Below are positions 10,550 through 25,500 of a stretch of DNA of 64,000 bases, piece by piece (positions within the stretch are counted from its first letter, which is position 1; each line of letters opens with the position of its first letter). The position numbers and the translations under genes are program-made. Origin of the DNA: Talpa occidentalis (lineage: Eukaryota > Chordata > Mammalia > Eulipotyphla > Talpidae). The notes under the pieces were generated by a model, which saw only the letters and a program-made list of their open reading frames with translations, did not search any database and was not told the origin of the DNA. Where the stretch lies: assembly GCF_014898055.3 (NCBI RefSeq), contig NW_026555331.1, positions 100,834,684-100,898,683 on the forward strand. The letters run 5' to 3'.

Positions 10550-13500
10550 GTACCACCTCTGTGGGGGTGCCCGAAGGCAGGGAGTTGGGGGGGGGGGTCC
10601 AGGACTCTGGCCTCTCGCTGCCTGGGCGGAAACCGGCACCCCGAGGATGGAGACCAGACCCTCTTCTCCGCTGTACTTGTCCTTCCTTCCATTTTCGCGC
10701 GCAAGCGAAGCTGCTGGTAGTAGAGAGTCGCGTTAGACAGTTCTGAACCCCCAGAGTGGCCTCGTCTGCAGATGCTGGTGCTCCTGAGTCACACTCCTGA
10801 GGTATTCCTCAAGCATTCGGCGCTGGAGATAGGTTGTGTAACAGCTTTGCCCTAGTTATCTCTTTGTAAGACGAGGATCCCCCCACTGGCGAGCCGTTTT
10901 AAGGTGTCGTGAGAGTTGTGCGAAGAAGCCTATTGGCACAATTCTCCCCGAAACCCCCAAAGAGGGGTTGCTGGCCTGAAATCTTAAATGAGGGTCCCCA
11001 CCCCATCTTTCTTACCCAGGTGGAGCTAGTTGTAGACTAATCTTCCTGGACTTGTTAATTTAGAGCAAAACAGTCAACAGTAAATACCGTGAGGCTTTTA
11101 AGGGCATTATGCGCCCCTGTTATTAAGAGGAGCTCTTTGTTCTTTGATATGTGTGGCGCATTAAATGAAAGTCTTCGGCACGTCAGCGAAAGGTGGGTTA
11201 TGAAGAAATTTTAACGCGAAAGAATAAGGGAGAGGTTTGTTGGTTTGTTGTTGTTTTAATTCCATAACATGCCAACAAACAGAAATCACTGGGTTACTTA
11301 TTGATTGTGTAAGCTTTCTAGAAAATATTCATCTAAGGCGATTTGTGGCAATATTTTGGTTTTGTCACCGATCCTGTGGGACAAAATCAGGATGTGAACT
11401 GCAGAACCTATTTTGCTAATCTAGTGGTTCTGACCAGAATATGAACAGTGTAGGAATTTGAGATTTTTATGAAGATGTTAATTTCTGGTTTCTTTAAGCA
11501 AACTGATTGCCTTTTGTTCTTCATCTCCTGGCATGGTGCGTGGATGCAGTAAATAATGCGTGGAAGTATCTTTAAATCTTTTCTGGCCTTTGTGTTCAAG
11601 TTGCTGTGACTGTCTGGATTCACTGTTTTATGTAACTTTCCTGTATCTATTTTAATGTAGACATTCATACTCCTTTTTATATTTACACCACCACTGACTT
11701 CAACTTACTGGTGCATTTAACTACAGTCATCTTGTAAAACAGAGTAGAACACAGTTTAGCAGTGCTCAGATTTGTTTCCAACAAGCCTCCCATTTTCCCA
11801 AATTGGGAGTATAACATGGATCATAACATTGCAAATCTTTGCCTATTCCTTACACAGAACACACCTGGGTTGCAGCAATTTACATGAGGAAGATGGTCTG
11901 AGATTGTGTTGGGCTCCAAGGAGTTAAAAATTGATTTATTTGGCAAAGAACATTTTAATAAATAAATGCCTTAAGAGTGAAAAATAAATAAAAATAAAGT
12001 GGATTCATAGCCACTTCTTAATCTTAGCTTGAGATTATATTTACATCTAATTTATTTACTGTTAAAACAGATACAATTACTGAAAAGTCAAGATTCTGTT
12101 ACTGAGTTAGATAGGAAGCACGGATGTTTGGTGAGCAACCAGGGATCTCTTCCACAATGGTTCACTGATCTTAATCTGCCACATTTCCTTTTGTCACTGG
12201 CTTTGCATGTTATTCAAAGCATTCTCCAAAGTGCTTTTACAAATATTATGGAAACCTGCATCTTTTGCAAGATGAGCAGTTTTGTTTTGCAGTTGTTTTA
12301 CATTATATTGTATTATTCGTGAGGAGACTTCGTATGACTGAAAAGGGCTGTTGACAGAAATTGGCAGAAATAGAAGTTGGTCTGAACCAGAGGAGGAATG
12401 TTTGAGTGAGAACCAATTTTATGAGTGTTCTTGTTCTTTAGTAAATATTTCTGTGTTATGACTGTTTTTGCTTTCTTATGACCTTATTTCTTTGACGTTC
12501 AAAATACACAGTGTTTGAATGACAAAAACCCTTCTATACACACTAAGAAGTATTCCTTTTTTTTTAAAAAAGATTTATTTATTTATGCATACAAGAGCTG
12601 GGGTACAGGCCAGAGATGCAGGGGGGTGAGAGGATTCACCAGAGACAGAGTGGGAAACAGAACAGGCAGACGGACTGTTATACGCTGCTGAGGGGAACAG
12701 CAGGCAAGACAGGAGAGGTCTGCCTTGCCCTGTGGGTTGCTCCCTGGCCAGGGATCAAACTCGTGCTGCAGAGGCTGCAGAGGCTGCAGAGGCTGCAGAT
12801 TGCTTCACAGTGCAGTGCTTAACCCCTTGTGCCACCACAGAGGCCCAGAAGTATTCCTATAAGAATTTGAGAACACTGAAATTAGAATACCTGTATTCCT
12901 GATCCAGCTCTACCATTAATTAGTTTTGTGATCATCAGTTATGTCATCTCTTGCTACTAGGTATAAGATTGCCAACCCTACAGCATTGTAGCTAATCCTA
13001 CACTTAGTAGTGAAAGGGGGTTCTGCAGCGCCAGGAGCCTCAGCTTCACATGAAGCCATTCAATCATTTCTAGCCTCTTGTTTTTAAATAAACTTAATGA
13101 TGAAGTATAGTGTTCATGTGTAGCTCAATGAATTACAAAGTAAATACACTAGTGAGAAGATAAAACATGAGTACACCAGAAGTACTCCCCCCTTATGCTC
13201 TTTTCATTCATGACTCCCTCAAAGATAACCATTATTTGAATTTCTGTTGCTGGCGATTTGTTTTACCTGTCCTTAAACTTAGATAAATGGATCAGAGTAT
13301 GTACTCTTGTGTTTTGGATTCTTAAAAGCAACATCATTTGTGAGATTCATCTATGTGTGTGTAGCTCTAGTTCATCTCATTATATAAAGAATTCCACTGT
13401 ATGTATATACCACAATGTATATTCTATCATTATGGACATTTAGGTTATTTCCCATTTTGGACGACTTAGTATTACTTTGACTGTTTTGTACGTGTCTTTT

Positions 13501-16500
13501 GACATGCACAAGCATGGAATTCTAAGATTGGAGTTATTGAGTCATGGGTTATGCTACATTTAGCTTTAATAAATATTGTCATGCAGTTTTCTGTAGTTGT
13601 ACCAGTTTACTTTGCCCAACTGTGTATGACAGAGGCATTTGCTCTTCATTCTTGTTAATACTTTGTATTGTCAGCCTTTATAATTCTATCCATTTTAAGG
13701 GGTATATAGTAGCATCTTATTTAATTAGGTTGAGCACCCTTTTATTCATTTCCCTTTTTGTTTGTGTTTTTGTTACTTGTAACATTATAAAGCCTCAGGC
13801 AGGCTTGAGTATAATCACCACTGTGCAGTTATTGATACTGTGTTAATGTAATTCAGGGACCAGCTTGAGGGATAGGCTTTGAGACTTTTATGAGTATCAC
13901 AACAGTTTAAAATTTCTCATGGTAAATGAATTAAGCTTTTAAATTTCAGTTATGCTTTATGTTAAAACCCTTATTAAAAGTATGTTTAAGAGCCACAAAA
14001 CTGATATGAGGATTGTGTGCCGGGGAGTCAACTGTGTTCACTACCTAAAATGATGTGGCACCACTCCAGGACTGTTAATTACTACATGTCATAATTCTTA
14101 GGGTCTTTTTAATAATCTAAACTTTCTGTATTTAATCCTCAATACTAGAAACACTTCTTGAGCACTTATTCTAGAAACACTTCTTGAGCACTTTACCATT
14201 CTGCAAAGTGTTTTTACATGCTTTATTCTCATAGCAACTCCCATTGATAATCTTCTCTCTTCTCTTTTTGTCTATCCATCTTTTGAGGTACCATCTCTTT
14301 TTCACTCTTCCCTGTCTTCCCAATGTTTTATTGATCCTCTGTCCTTTTTTCATATCCATCTGTCAAAAAACATTAATTACTGTTTGTTTACCTTCTTTGG
14401 ACAAGGCTGTTGAGCATAGCTGAAGAATAGTCCATTGTCGGGCAACCTTCTGCTTGGTAAACTTTAACATTGACTGAGCTGTCAAGTACTGGCAAGCAAT
14501 CCTATTTCCATTTATTCTTAACCATTTTCATCTAACCTGAGTCCCTTCTCTGTATCCTCACTCTCAGCACATGGTCCCTTTTTTGACATCCAAATAAATG
14601 TGTTATTAGTTTGAAAGTATTTAGCTTCTAACTTTCCATCACCAAACCTACAAACTTACCTTGACACTCCATTTTTCTCTTAATTTTGCTACCAAAGGAG
14701 AAACTGCCTCTTTTTTTAAGGCCAATAATTCCACCTGGGCAAAATTTCACTCCCCCCAGCATCAGTTAATCTTGTCAGAAAAGTTATACTGTTGTTTAGT
14801 CCATCTCTGTTGAACATCTCTGCAGGTTTATAGCCATCATTAAGCATGTTTTAACCAGCATTTATATGAACCAACAAACTAAATACCCATTCTTAGACTC
14901 AACATTTACTTGTATAAAATGCTGCTTCCCCTTAGTAAAACCAAAAGGTAGGTCGGTTCACTACGTAGCTTGGCTCACTATTTCCCTATCTCAATTTGGC
15001 TTTCAAATTCACCCATTCAGAGGAGTACTTACTGAGAAGCCCTATATGGCATTTTGCTAGATTCTGGGGTTGCATTTGGTGAGCAAAACCCAGCAGTCCC
15101 TGTCCCTATAAAGTTATAGTAGTAAGGAGAGTGAGACATTAGTCAAGCAATCACACCTTAAAAATGTAAAATGGCAACAGTGGTAGGAATTATTAAGGAG
15201 ACGAAAATGGTACAAGGAGGGCATATGGATGAGTGATTTGATCATCAGGAAAATTTTCTTAAAGATATAATTGAACTAGGCACTTTTTAGGAAGAACCTC
15301 TTAGGTTAGCGGGAACAAAATATGCAGAGGCCTTGAGTCTGATACCTCCTTCCCATAGAATGGGAAATACAAGAGTTTGATTAAAGGCCATGTGACTGAA
15401 ACACAGTATGTAAGGGGGAGGATGACATATGATGAAACTTGAGGTTGGTAGAGACCTGCCCATGCATAGCCTCATAAATAAAGTTGGGGATTTTGCCTTA
15501 TTCTGAAACCTTTTTAAGAGAGAGAGTAGGAGAGAGGGAGGGGATGACACTGGGTGGGTATTTTTTTTTTCTTTTGAAAAAAAGTCAGTGGACAATGGAG
15601 GAGGGTTATAGATGCTTAAGTGATAGGAGTAGTGTGGTAACTTCACATTTAAGAAGTGTGAACCTATATCCCTAAATCATACACAGTATTGTCAACCAAT
15701 ATTGCCGCAATAAAACAACGATGCAGTTTTTAAAATGTCTACTTTGTATGAATGAGTTAGATCTCAGAGTGTTAGCTGATAGATTAAAGAGGAAGCTCTG
15801 GGCCTCCCTGGTGGTGCAAGGGGTTAAGCACCACACTATGAAGCAATCTGCAGTCTCTGCAGCACAAGTTTGATCCTCTGCCAGCCAGGGAGCAACCCAC
15901 ATGGTGGCAACCACATGGTGCAGCAAACCTCTCCTGACTTGCCTGCTGCTCCCCTCAACAGTATACTTTGGTCAGTCTGCCTGTTCTGTTCCCCACTCTG
16001 TCTCTGGTGATTCCTCTCCCCCCCCCCCCAATCTCTGGCCTATACCCCAGCTCTTGTATGCATAAATAAATAAATCTTTTATAAACAAACAAACAAACAA
16101 ACAGGAAGCTCTACAGGAGATTAGTGACTTGGACTAAAGTGGTAGCAACAGTAATAATATCAATGAAGAAAAGATACATTCAAGAAATTAGGAGATAAAA
16201 TCAATGGGACTTAGTCACAATAACTACCATACATGATTGTGATGACTAAATTAGATAGGCAAATTAACACAAAACAGTACCCGATAATAAATAAATTCAT
16301 AATAAATGTTGCCATTTTTGTTGTAGTGGTAGTGGTGGTGAATCGGATACTGAGGGATACAAGGTGCCACTTAGAACCTCTAGGGTTCTAGAATGTGGAA
16401 TAGATGGATGACACTATCCACTAAGAAGAGATACTGGAAAAGTATCAAAGCTTTATAGGAAAGGCTGATAATTTGTATTTGAGATATGCTTAGTTCTTGA

Positions 16501-19500
16501 TGTCCATGAGGCATTGAGGTTTATGATAAGTTGACAGGTTTGCAAAGTTGTGGGTTAGAAGTGTAAACTTGTGAATGATCTGCAGCAAGAAGATAACTTC
16601 TTCATTTAAGCTATGGAGACCTGAGTCTAGGATAAAGACTAGGGAATAAACCTTAAAAGATGACCCAAAAAGAAAGGAAAGAATTGGCTGCAAGAGTAGA
16701 AAGAAAATGAGACTTTTAAGAAAGAGAAGAATTTGATTCAGTAGGAAGATGGCAACTTTTGAAGCTGATGAGAAGTTAGAGTAAGATTAGAACTAACAAT
16801 GTCTATAGTTTGTAGTAATACAGAGGAGCTTATTGACTGTGTTGAGAGTTGTTTGATGGGAAGACAGAGATGGAAGCCAAATTAGCATCAGTGGAAGCAG
16901 GATATGAGAAAATTGAGACAGCTGTTTTGAGAAATCTTCCCCTGAAGATAGTGAGGCAGTCAAATGGTTGTTTGGTTTTATTTGTTGAGGTGGGAGAGAT
17001 ACAGTATGTTTAAAAGCTAGTGGGAGGAATTCATTTGAAATGTAGAGATTGAAAATATATGTACAGAATATATAATTGATAGATGATTCCTGAGATGAGA
17101 TCCAAATAAAGATGATTAACTGCCTATCGGAGGAGGAAAGTTCCTCCTTCATAAGAATAGAAGGAGGAAAGAGTACATAGGTAGGCAGCTATGTAGGTAG
17201 GTGTGTTTGGAACCAGAAGGAAGAAAACTGTATCCAGAGGATCTTATTTCTTTGAAAAGTAGTTGAGATTATCTGCTAAAATGAAGGAGGAAGATGATAA
17301 AGCTGGAGGTTGAAGGAGTCTTTGTGAAGAACAGAAGTGGTATGATGACTGGCAGTGCTTTTTTTCTTTTTTTTTTTAGATTGTCATGAATTTATAATGA
17401 ATATTGGTCCCTTACCTGACCTTCAAAGCCCTGTCTGCTCTGATTCCAACTTCTTCTATCAGGTCTTACTTCATCTTTCTCTTGGCCATTTTACTCCATG
17501 CACTTTTCTTCTATTCAGAGCCTAAAATGTTGTGCCAGTGTCTTTAACTCTTCTTCAACTCATGATTTAGTTTTTACCTTAAATGGCACATCCTCCCTGC
17601 ATATCCTATGTTATGTCAAGGCCTTAGGTTATATGTACTCTTGACAACGCTCTATTCCTTTCCCTCCTGTTTTTATCATCTTATGAAGGTGGTAATCACT
17701 CTTTAAGGTTTCTTTGCTAGTATCTGCTAAAATCTTTGAGGGAGAGACTGTCTGTCTCATTCAGTGCTGTTTTGCAAACATCCACCACACAAGTACTCAA
17801 AATACTATTTTTTCTTTTTTTTAAAGATTCATTTATTTATTTATGCATACAAGAGCTGGGGTACAGGCCAGAGATGCAGGGGATGAGAGGATTCACCAGA
17901 GACAGAGTGGGGAACAGAACAGGCAGACTGTCTGAAATGCACTGGTGAGGGGAGCAGCAGGTGAGACTGAAGAGGTCTACTTCGCCATATGGGTTTCTCC
18001 CTGGCCGGCTGGGGATCGAACTCATGCTGCAGAGACTGGGGACTGCTTCATAGTGTGGTGCTTAACCCCTTGCACCACCAGGGAGGCCCAAGTACTCAAA
18101 ATACTTAATAGTTGATGTCATGGTATTGTTGATAACATTTAGAGGATGAAGGCAGAGAAAGAAGAAAAGTGGACAGGCTGAAACTCTAGAGAGCAGTAGC
18201 GTTTTAAAGGACAGGAAGAAAAGTGTATTGGCAATAAGGAATGGGAGGAAGAAAGCAGGGAATAATGTCACTGAAACCAAGATTTAAGAATATCAGATGT
18301 TACAGAGAGGTCAAAAGATTAAATGGCCACTGGGTTTGAAAACTGGTGATTTTAGCAAGTGAAGTTTTAATGAAATGGTGGGAGGGAAAAAAAAGTTTTA
18401 GAAGACAAATAAGGGACAGTAGGGTTAGTACATGGAGAAGCACCTACCTCCTATTGGTCCAGGCTTTGCAGGATAGCGTTTATGTTCTGTCCTTAAATTT
18501 CAGAAGTATCTAGTGCATACTGCCATTATTACAGTATGTTGCATACTGAATAAATGAGTACAGAGCACATCTTTAGGAAGACATTGCACTAAAATTTCCT
18601 GTTTCTGAGAAGAGAGACGAGATTTGGGAGGTAACAGAAACAGGACAATATCAGAGGCCACCATAGCCTTTCCCAGGACAGCGCCTTCATTGCACCTCAG
18701 CTCTGACTACTCCCAATCTGCTCCTCTTTCATAATGTCAAATCTTGGGGAGAGAGGATCAAATGGACCTAGTTTTGCTTGACTCATTGTATATGGTAAGG
18801 AAAATAGGGTCATGTAGCACAAACATGATCTTGAAAGGACCTGTTCTGTGTATTGAGGCCATTATTCCCTAGGAAAGGGGAATTTAATTCAGGTAGCAAC
18901 TCAAGTTAGCATCTACCACAAAGACTCATATCCGTGAAATAGATGGTATATTATGTATTTTAGTACGTAATAATGCAAGCATATAATTTAATTACATTCA
19001 GTTGAGCTGTCAAAAATGTGGTTGATAAAAGTAATAGTTAAGAATATGCCATCTTGGGGCCTCCCTGGTGGCGCAAGGGGTTAAGACGCAACCTGTGAAG
19101 CTATCCGCAGCCACTGCAGCATGAGTTTGATCCCAGGCCTGGGAGGTACCCACATGGTGCAGCAGACCTCTCCTGACTCACCCGCTGCTCCCCTCAGCAG
19201 TGTATTTCAGTTGATCTGCCTGTTCTGCTCCCCATTCTGTATCTGGTGAATCCTCTCACCCCCCACACCTCTGGCCTATACCCCAGTTCTTGTATGCATA
19301 AATAAATAAATCTTAAAAAAATAGAATATGCCATCTATGCTCATTATCATAAATTTTGTGCTTAAATTACTGGAAAATTGTGAGTCAAGATTAATTGAGT
19401 TCTTTCTTACACGTTCTTTCAGAATTACTTAAATACTGGGAGAGTCAAAAGTTACACACATTTTCAACTGTGTGTTGGAGGAGTCAGCACCACTAACCCC

Positions 19501-22500
19501 TGTGTTCAAAAGCCAACTATACAATTTAAATTGAATCACAAACTATTATTTTACTGTAAGCTTTTATTATAAAAAATATTTAAAAATATTTTGTGTCTTC
19601 TGTAAAACTTTGAGTAATGTTTAGCCTTTCATTACTTTGGGAAACAGCATGCTATGATGGAAGTAACTTGGACATTGGAATCAACAGATCTGGATTTGAA
19701 TCCTGTTTTTTTTTTGTTTGTTTGTTTTATTTGGCCAACTTATCAAAAGTTCTTTATTTGATTAGGTGACCTGATCCATTATTCCTAGATATTTTGAGCC
19801 TTTGGTCTTACTTGTATAGGTTACTTTAGTCTTTCATTAACACTAACCACTAGATCTGGCAGTACTAGTGTTGGGCCTCAGACCTGATTATATGCTACTT
19901 TACAGCTGTTGAGCTAGTCTGCTTTGGGATGCTGGCAGCAGACTCTGAAGTCATAGACAGACTTGATTACTCACAGCACAGCTTCATTAATGTCAACATG
20001 CAGGGGTCAGTTTCCTTGTCCCACAAGTGCTATTTGAGGAACATGTTTATATACACAGCAGGTTTTTGTTAACGCTGAGAAATGAACACTGAACTTAAGG
20101 AATCTGCCATTTCTTAACAAGAATAAGCAAGACTGCTCTTTGTATTGAAAAGAAGACATAAGTTCTCTTAAGGTTATTTGCTACCCACACAATCCTGAGG
20201 CATGGCAACCAGGGCAGTAAGTGGCAGGGCTTGCATTCTTGGCATTTCCAAGAAGATATGTAAGAACTCAGGGAACCCATGCAGGGCTGTTGCTCCACCC
20301 AAAGGGAATCTCCTGAGTTGTAGCCACCTTCTGCCTCCTGGAGAAGAACAGCTTTTTTCCTGATGGTCAGGGTCAGGCATCTAGCCAAATGTACTTACCA
20401 GTGGCATGAGGAGACCAAAATGGTCAGGCCACAGTCTTCTAATTCTGTGAAAACCTTACTATGTCACTTGTTTGAACTGTTCTTCTCTTTGGTCCCCAGA
20501 TTTCTAAACCTACAGACCCCAGAACCCATTTCCAGAAAGACTAGTTGCTGAGATCAGAAACTTAATTTTTGTAACCTACTCATTAAGTGTAGCAGGGATG
20601 GGAGCCTCTTGCTCCTTTGGTTGCCAGACTAATTCTGGCTGCCTAGTAAACCATTTTATCTATATAAATTACATGAAATCAGATAATTTAAACATTGATT
20701 CTGCTGCTTAAAGAGAAAGTTTGAAAACCACTGATACAAGGCTTTCTCTGAAAGAAGAAAGCTCTCTTTTTTATCATGGATTCTATGAGTTGGATTTGAG
20801 CCCAGCCATCTTTTCCTTTCCCTTACAGGACAAATATGCAGATTCTAAGATTTAGATTATTGGGATATGCAGGGATTTGTAGAAAAGCCTACATGGGTTT
20901 CTGAAACAAATTTTCCGTTTTCCAACTTTGTTTTACTAGAGAAGCACTGCAGATGGGGGATTATAAGTACTTGCCCACCTGTCAGTAGTGTGTTTTATTA
21001 TTTCACTTAGCTATTGATCCTTACATAAACCTGCTAAATTGAGAATCTCAGAGGACTGAATCATAGAATTCACACACCAAAGCCCTACCCCAACTCCCAA
21101 CAGAAATTAGATGAACCACGTAGGTGTAATTTCTTGTTTCCAAGTCTGTTTTGTCTTTTAGGTTTTCTGATTTCTTGCTGACGCAGGGAGTGCTTTGTTC
21201 AATTTTTCTCAGTCAAGGTATCATTCATAGCTCTTCAGATTATCAGCAGTGAACCAAATCGCAGCTTAAAGCACTCCATCTAATTCTTTATTAACAACAT
21301 GAAATCCCCCAAATTTGAGACTTATTAAGGTCCCACCTTTGTGATCTTCCTGTGAATTAAGATTAAAGGAAATTGCATGTTTCTGCTCTCCCTGGTTAGT
21401 TGGTTTATTTGTTTTTACTGATCAGTCTCAGTCAGAAGGCATTTGCTTAAATATTTGGGGAGAGTCAGCGTAGCTTCTTCAGCACTGCAACCTGGGCAGC
21501 TTCCTTTGGAATAGACTGTTAGTTTAACACCTGCGAAAGCTTAATTTCTCCAATTTCAAGGTGTTAGTATTCAGTGTGTTATGTTTCAGTATGACATTCT
21601 GGTTCCCATATGCCAAAGGGTTCCTAGGACTTTTAAGTTCAGCGCAGCATCAAAAAATACAAACAGGTTTTCCATCTCTGTAATAAACACTACAGATGTT
21701 GACACATCAGTAACATCCTAACCCACTTTATTGTTTCCCAAAAACACAGAAACTTCAGTATTGGATGGAACAGTTAGTTTTCAAAGAAAATGTTAGAAAA
21801 GGGCCTCCCTGGTGGCGCAGCGGTTGAGTGCCGCACTGTGAAGCTGTCCGCAGCCTCTGCCCTGTGGTTTGATCCCTGCTGGCAATCGAGAATCCTACAT
21901 GGCGAGCAGACCTCTCCTGTCTCATCCGCTGCTCCCCTCAGCAGTGTATTTCGTCAGTCTGCCTGTTCTGTTCCCCACTCTGTCTCTGGTGAATCCTCTC
22001 ACCCTCCTGCACATCTGGCCTGTACTCTGGTTCTTGTATCAGGGAAAAAAAAAGAAAAAGAAAATGTTAGAAAAGAAATGCTTGGTTTTTGGTTTCGACA
22101 AGTTTCCAGTCTGTCAGATGTCTGTAATTTATACTCTTAAAACTAAACTCATCTGAGGGCCTCCCTGGTAGCGCAATGGGTTAAGACACAACCTACAAAG
22201 CTATCCACAGCCACTGCAGCACAAGTTCGATCCCCGGCCAGGGAGCTACCCACAAGTAACAGCAGACCTCTCCTGACTTGCCTGCTGCTCCTCTCAGCAA
22301 TGTAAATCAGTCAGTCCGTCTGTTCTCACACCCACCCCCCCCCACACCTCTGGACTTTACCCCAGTTCTTGTATGCATAAATAAATCTTTAAAAAAAAAA
22401 CTAAACTCATCTGAGAGACATCACTTATCAAAAGGCTAATGGGGGAAACTATGTTTACCATATATGGAAGGAATTTCACCCTTGAAAAATGATGCTTCTC

Positions 22501-25500
22501 TGGCATAGGACACGCTTTTTTTCTCTTGGGCAAATATTAGAAATTTGCCACCGTCCCATCCCAGGACAGGTAGGTTCATTGTCTGTTCTCATAGATGAAA
22601 AGATAATTTTGGAGCCTTGAGTACATTTTGACAGGCCTTTAATGCTGAATCGGGACAGACCAGCTTTCTCTCTGTTTCTCTGGGTGTCTCCTTCCTGAGT
22701 CTCAGAGGATGTTGTGATTATAGCCCCTGGTGAGACAGGTATCTCCATTTGCATATATGCAGCTCTTTAGCTTTAAGAGAATGCTTACAAAATTTCCTAG
22801 ATCTTTAGGCTTTGAGTGCTGCATATTTAGTTTACTCCTGAATTCTCCCTCCATTTATCTCTTTGGTCCATATCAGTTTCTTTGAATAAATAGCATTTTT
22901 TCCCCTGATCTCATCTTTTAAAAAGCAGTTATACCAAAGTGTATCTCCTTTTCCTTTTAAAGCCATTTGGCCTAAATTACCTTTAAGGAAGAAAATTCAC
23001 CTTTAAGGAAGAAAAATTTCCTGTATTAAGCTGGGTGTCTTCTTTTGCTTTCTTTCGCTTTACCACTTGCCTTATTGTGATTATATATGTGTTTATTTAT
23101 TTTTTTTAAGATTTATTTATTTATTTATACAAGCACTGGGTACAGTCAGAAGCGCGGGAGGGTGAGAGAATTCACCAGAGCCAGAGCAGGGAGCAGAGCA
23201 GGCAGAAGGATCAAAGTACACTGCTGAGGGGAGCAGCGGGCAGCAGGAGAGGTCTGCGCGCCATGCAGGACCCTCCTCCGCTGGCCAGGAGCAGCCGGGG
23301 ATCGAACAGGCGCTGCAGAGGCTGCGGGCAGCTTCGCAACCCAGCGCTCAACCTCTGTGCCACCGGGGAGGCCCTATATGTGTGTTTAAATCCAAATGCT
23401 TTCTTTCTTTTTCTTTTTCTTTTTTTTTTTCTTTTCCTTTTCTTTTCTGAACAAACATGATTCCTGGAGAGAGCGTTTTCATTTTCTCTTAGCTTCTTAT
23501 TATGGCTCTTCTAGTACCTCAGTCTAAGAAGATTTATACCCAATTAATAAGGGCTCCATTTCCCTTTATCTTTTCAGTGATTTAAATCCACCACCCAACT
23601 GTAGTTGAATCTGCAGTCTACTCAGGGAATTATATCCAGGGCCAACTTGAAATCACGCTGGGAGGTATTGACAAGCTACATAAATCCAAAGGTTAGTCAT
23701 TCCTCAGTCCTCTCCTTGGGATATCAATGAAGAGTAGACTTTGGGACAGCTGATTGCATGCCTCCTACTAATGCCACTACATGTCATTAAAAGCTAGAAC
23801 CTCATATAACTCTATGGCGCTTACATGAAACCTAGCTGAATTCTGTAGTCCTGGTTGGCAAATATACATAAAGCGAATCAAGTCTTTCCACCAAGAGATG
23901 TCTAGAATGTTTGCCTTCCCATCCAAAGGACTTTACCTGGAAAAGTGCATTAAAACATGAAAGCACTAAAGCAGCACCAAAGTTTTCTCTTTCTGCAACC
24001 ATCCCTGCTATATCTATGCAATGAGTATCTATGCATATGCTGTATCTATGCATATAAATATGCATATGTTTTGAGCGGCCCTCCACCACTGCTTGTTGTG
24101 AACAGTTGAGAGGTAGTCACAGGAGGTGGAAATTAATAGTGATAACAAACTGGAGAAACATGACTTTGACCTGAGCATTTAATTGACTTGCTTTTCTTCC
24201 GCTCCAGTCTGAGGCAGAGGGACTGGTTAATGGGAACAGTCTTTTGTCACGGGGGCAAGCCTGCCACGTGAACTGTAATCCACTTTGGGGGCAGACTTTG
24301 GAACGAAGAATGAGCCAGGAGGCCTGGATGTAGGTGATCCATGACTTACACCATACTCCTGCCCAACCTGTAGTCAGTTCCACAAGTGGGGAAGAGAGTC
24401 CATTGTGAGAGAGAAACCTAAAGTTTTCCCTAAATGAGAAACAATTATCCTAACGTAATTTTTCACTTATTCTATCCCAATATCACTTTTTACAGTTATT
24501 CACTGTCTCACCACATTTTTCAAATTAATAGACTTAATTTTTAATAGACTTAAATTTTAATAGACATTTTTTAGTTTTACAGAAAAATTGAGCAGAAAGC
24601 ACAGTTTCCATTTAACCTCCCCTAACCCTCCACACAGTGTTTCCCCTAGTATTAATATCTTACATTAATATGGTATATTTGTTACAACTCAAGCCAATAT
24701 TGTTATTACTAACCATAGTTTTACCTTAGGGTTCACTCTGCATTGGTAGTTCTGTGGGCTTGGGAAAATGGACAATGTACATTGTATAAAAATGTGCAGA
24801 CACAGATAGTTCCACTGCTACAGTGTCATACAAAATAATTTCACTGCCCTAACTCCCTGAACTCTTCCTTTTCACCATATTTTTGGAATATATCTTTGTC
24901 ATATACCAATTCCCATTTATTGCAGATTCCTCACAATTTCTTAGGTTTCTCCACTTAATTCTTTTGTTGGTGCTATGATTTGTTTTTTTTCCCTCATTTG
25001 TGTTTCTTTATGTGTTACTACATATAAGTTGGCTAATTGCCGTTCTCATTTTTGTCTGACTGACCTTTACATTATTCTGCAAGTGTTGGGTTGATTATCT
25101 TTCATTTCTTACTGATTTGGCTATTATTTTCAGAAGTGTTGAATAATAGTGACAAGGTTATATGCACATTCTCTTGAATGACATTGTCTTTCCTATTACA
25201 CCATTAAATGTGATGTTGGTGTGGATTTCTGATAAATGACCTTCAATATACAGAAACATCATTTTATTAGTCAGAAAATAAATTTTTATTTATTTATTTT
25301 TAAAGATTTATTTATACAAGAACCAGGGTATAGGCCAGATGTGCGGGAGGGTGAGAGGATTCACCAGAGACAGAACAGGAAACAGAACAGGAAGACTGAC
25401 GAAATACACTGCTGAGGGGAGCAATAGGCGAGACAGGAGAGGTCTGCCTCACCATATGGGCATCTCTGGGCCAGAGAGGATCGAACCGGCACTGCAGAGG

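Noticed and set aside
10058..10704. Long minus-strand frames (193 and 126 codons) over the KLHL7 promoter and exon 1
   Set aside because: They are GC-rich shadows of the CpG island and exon 1 with no domain or splice support.
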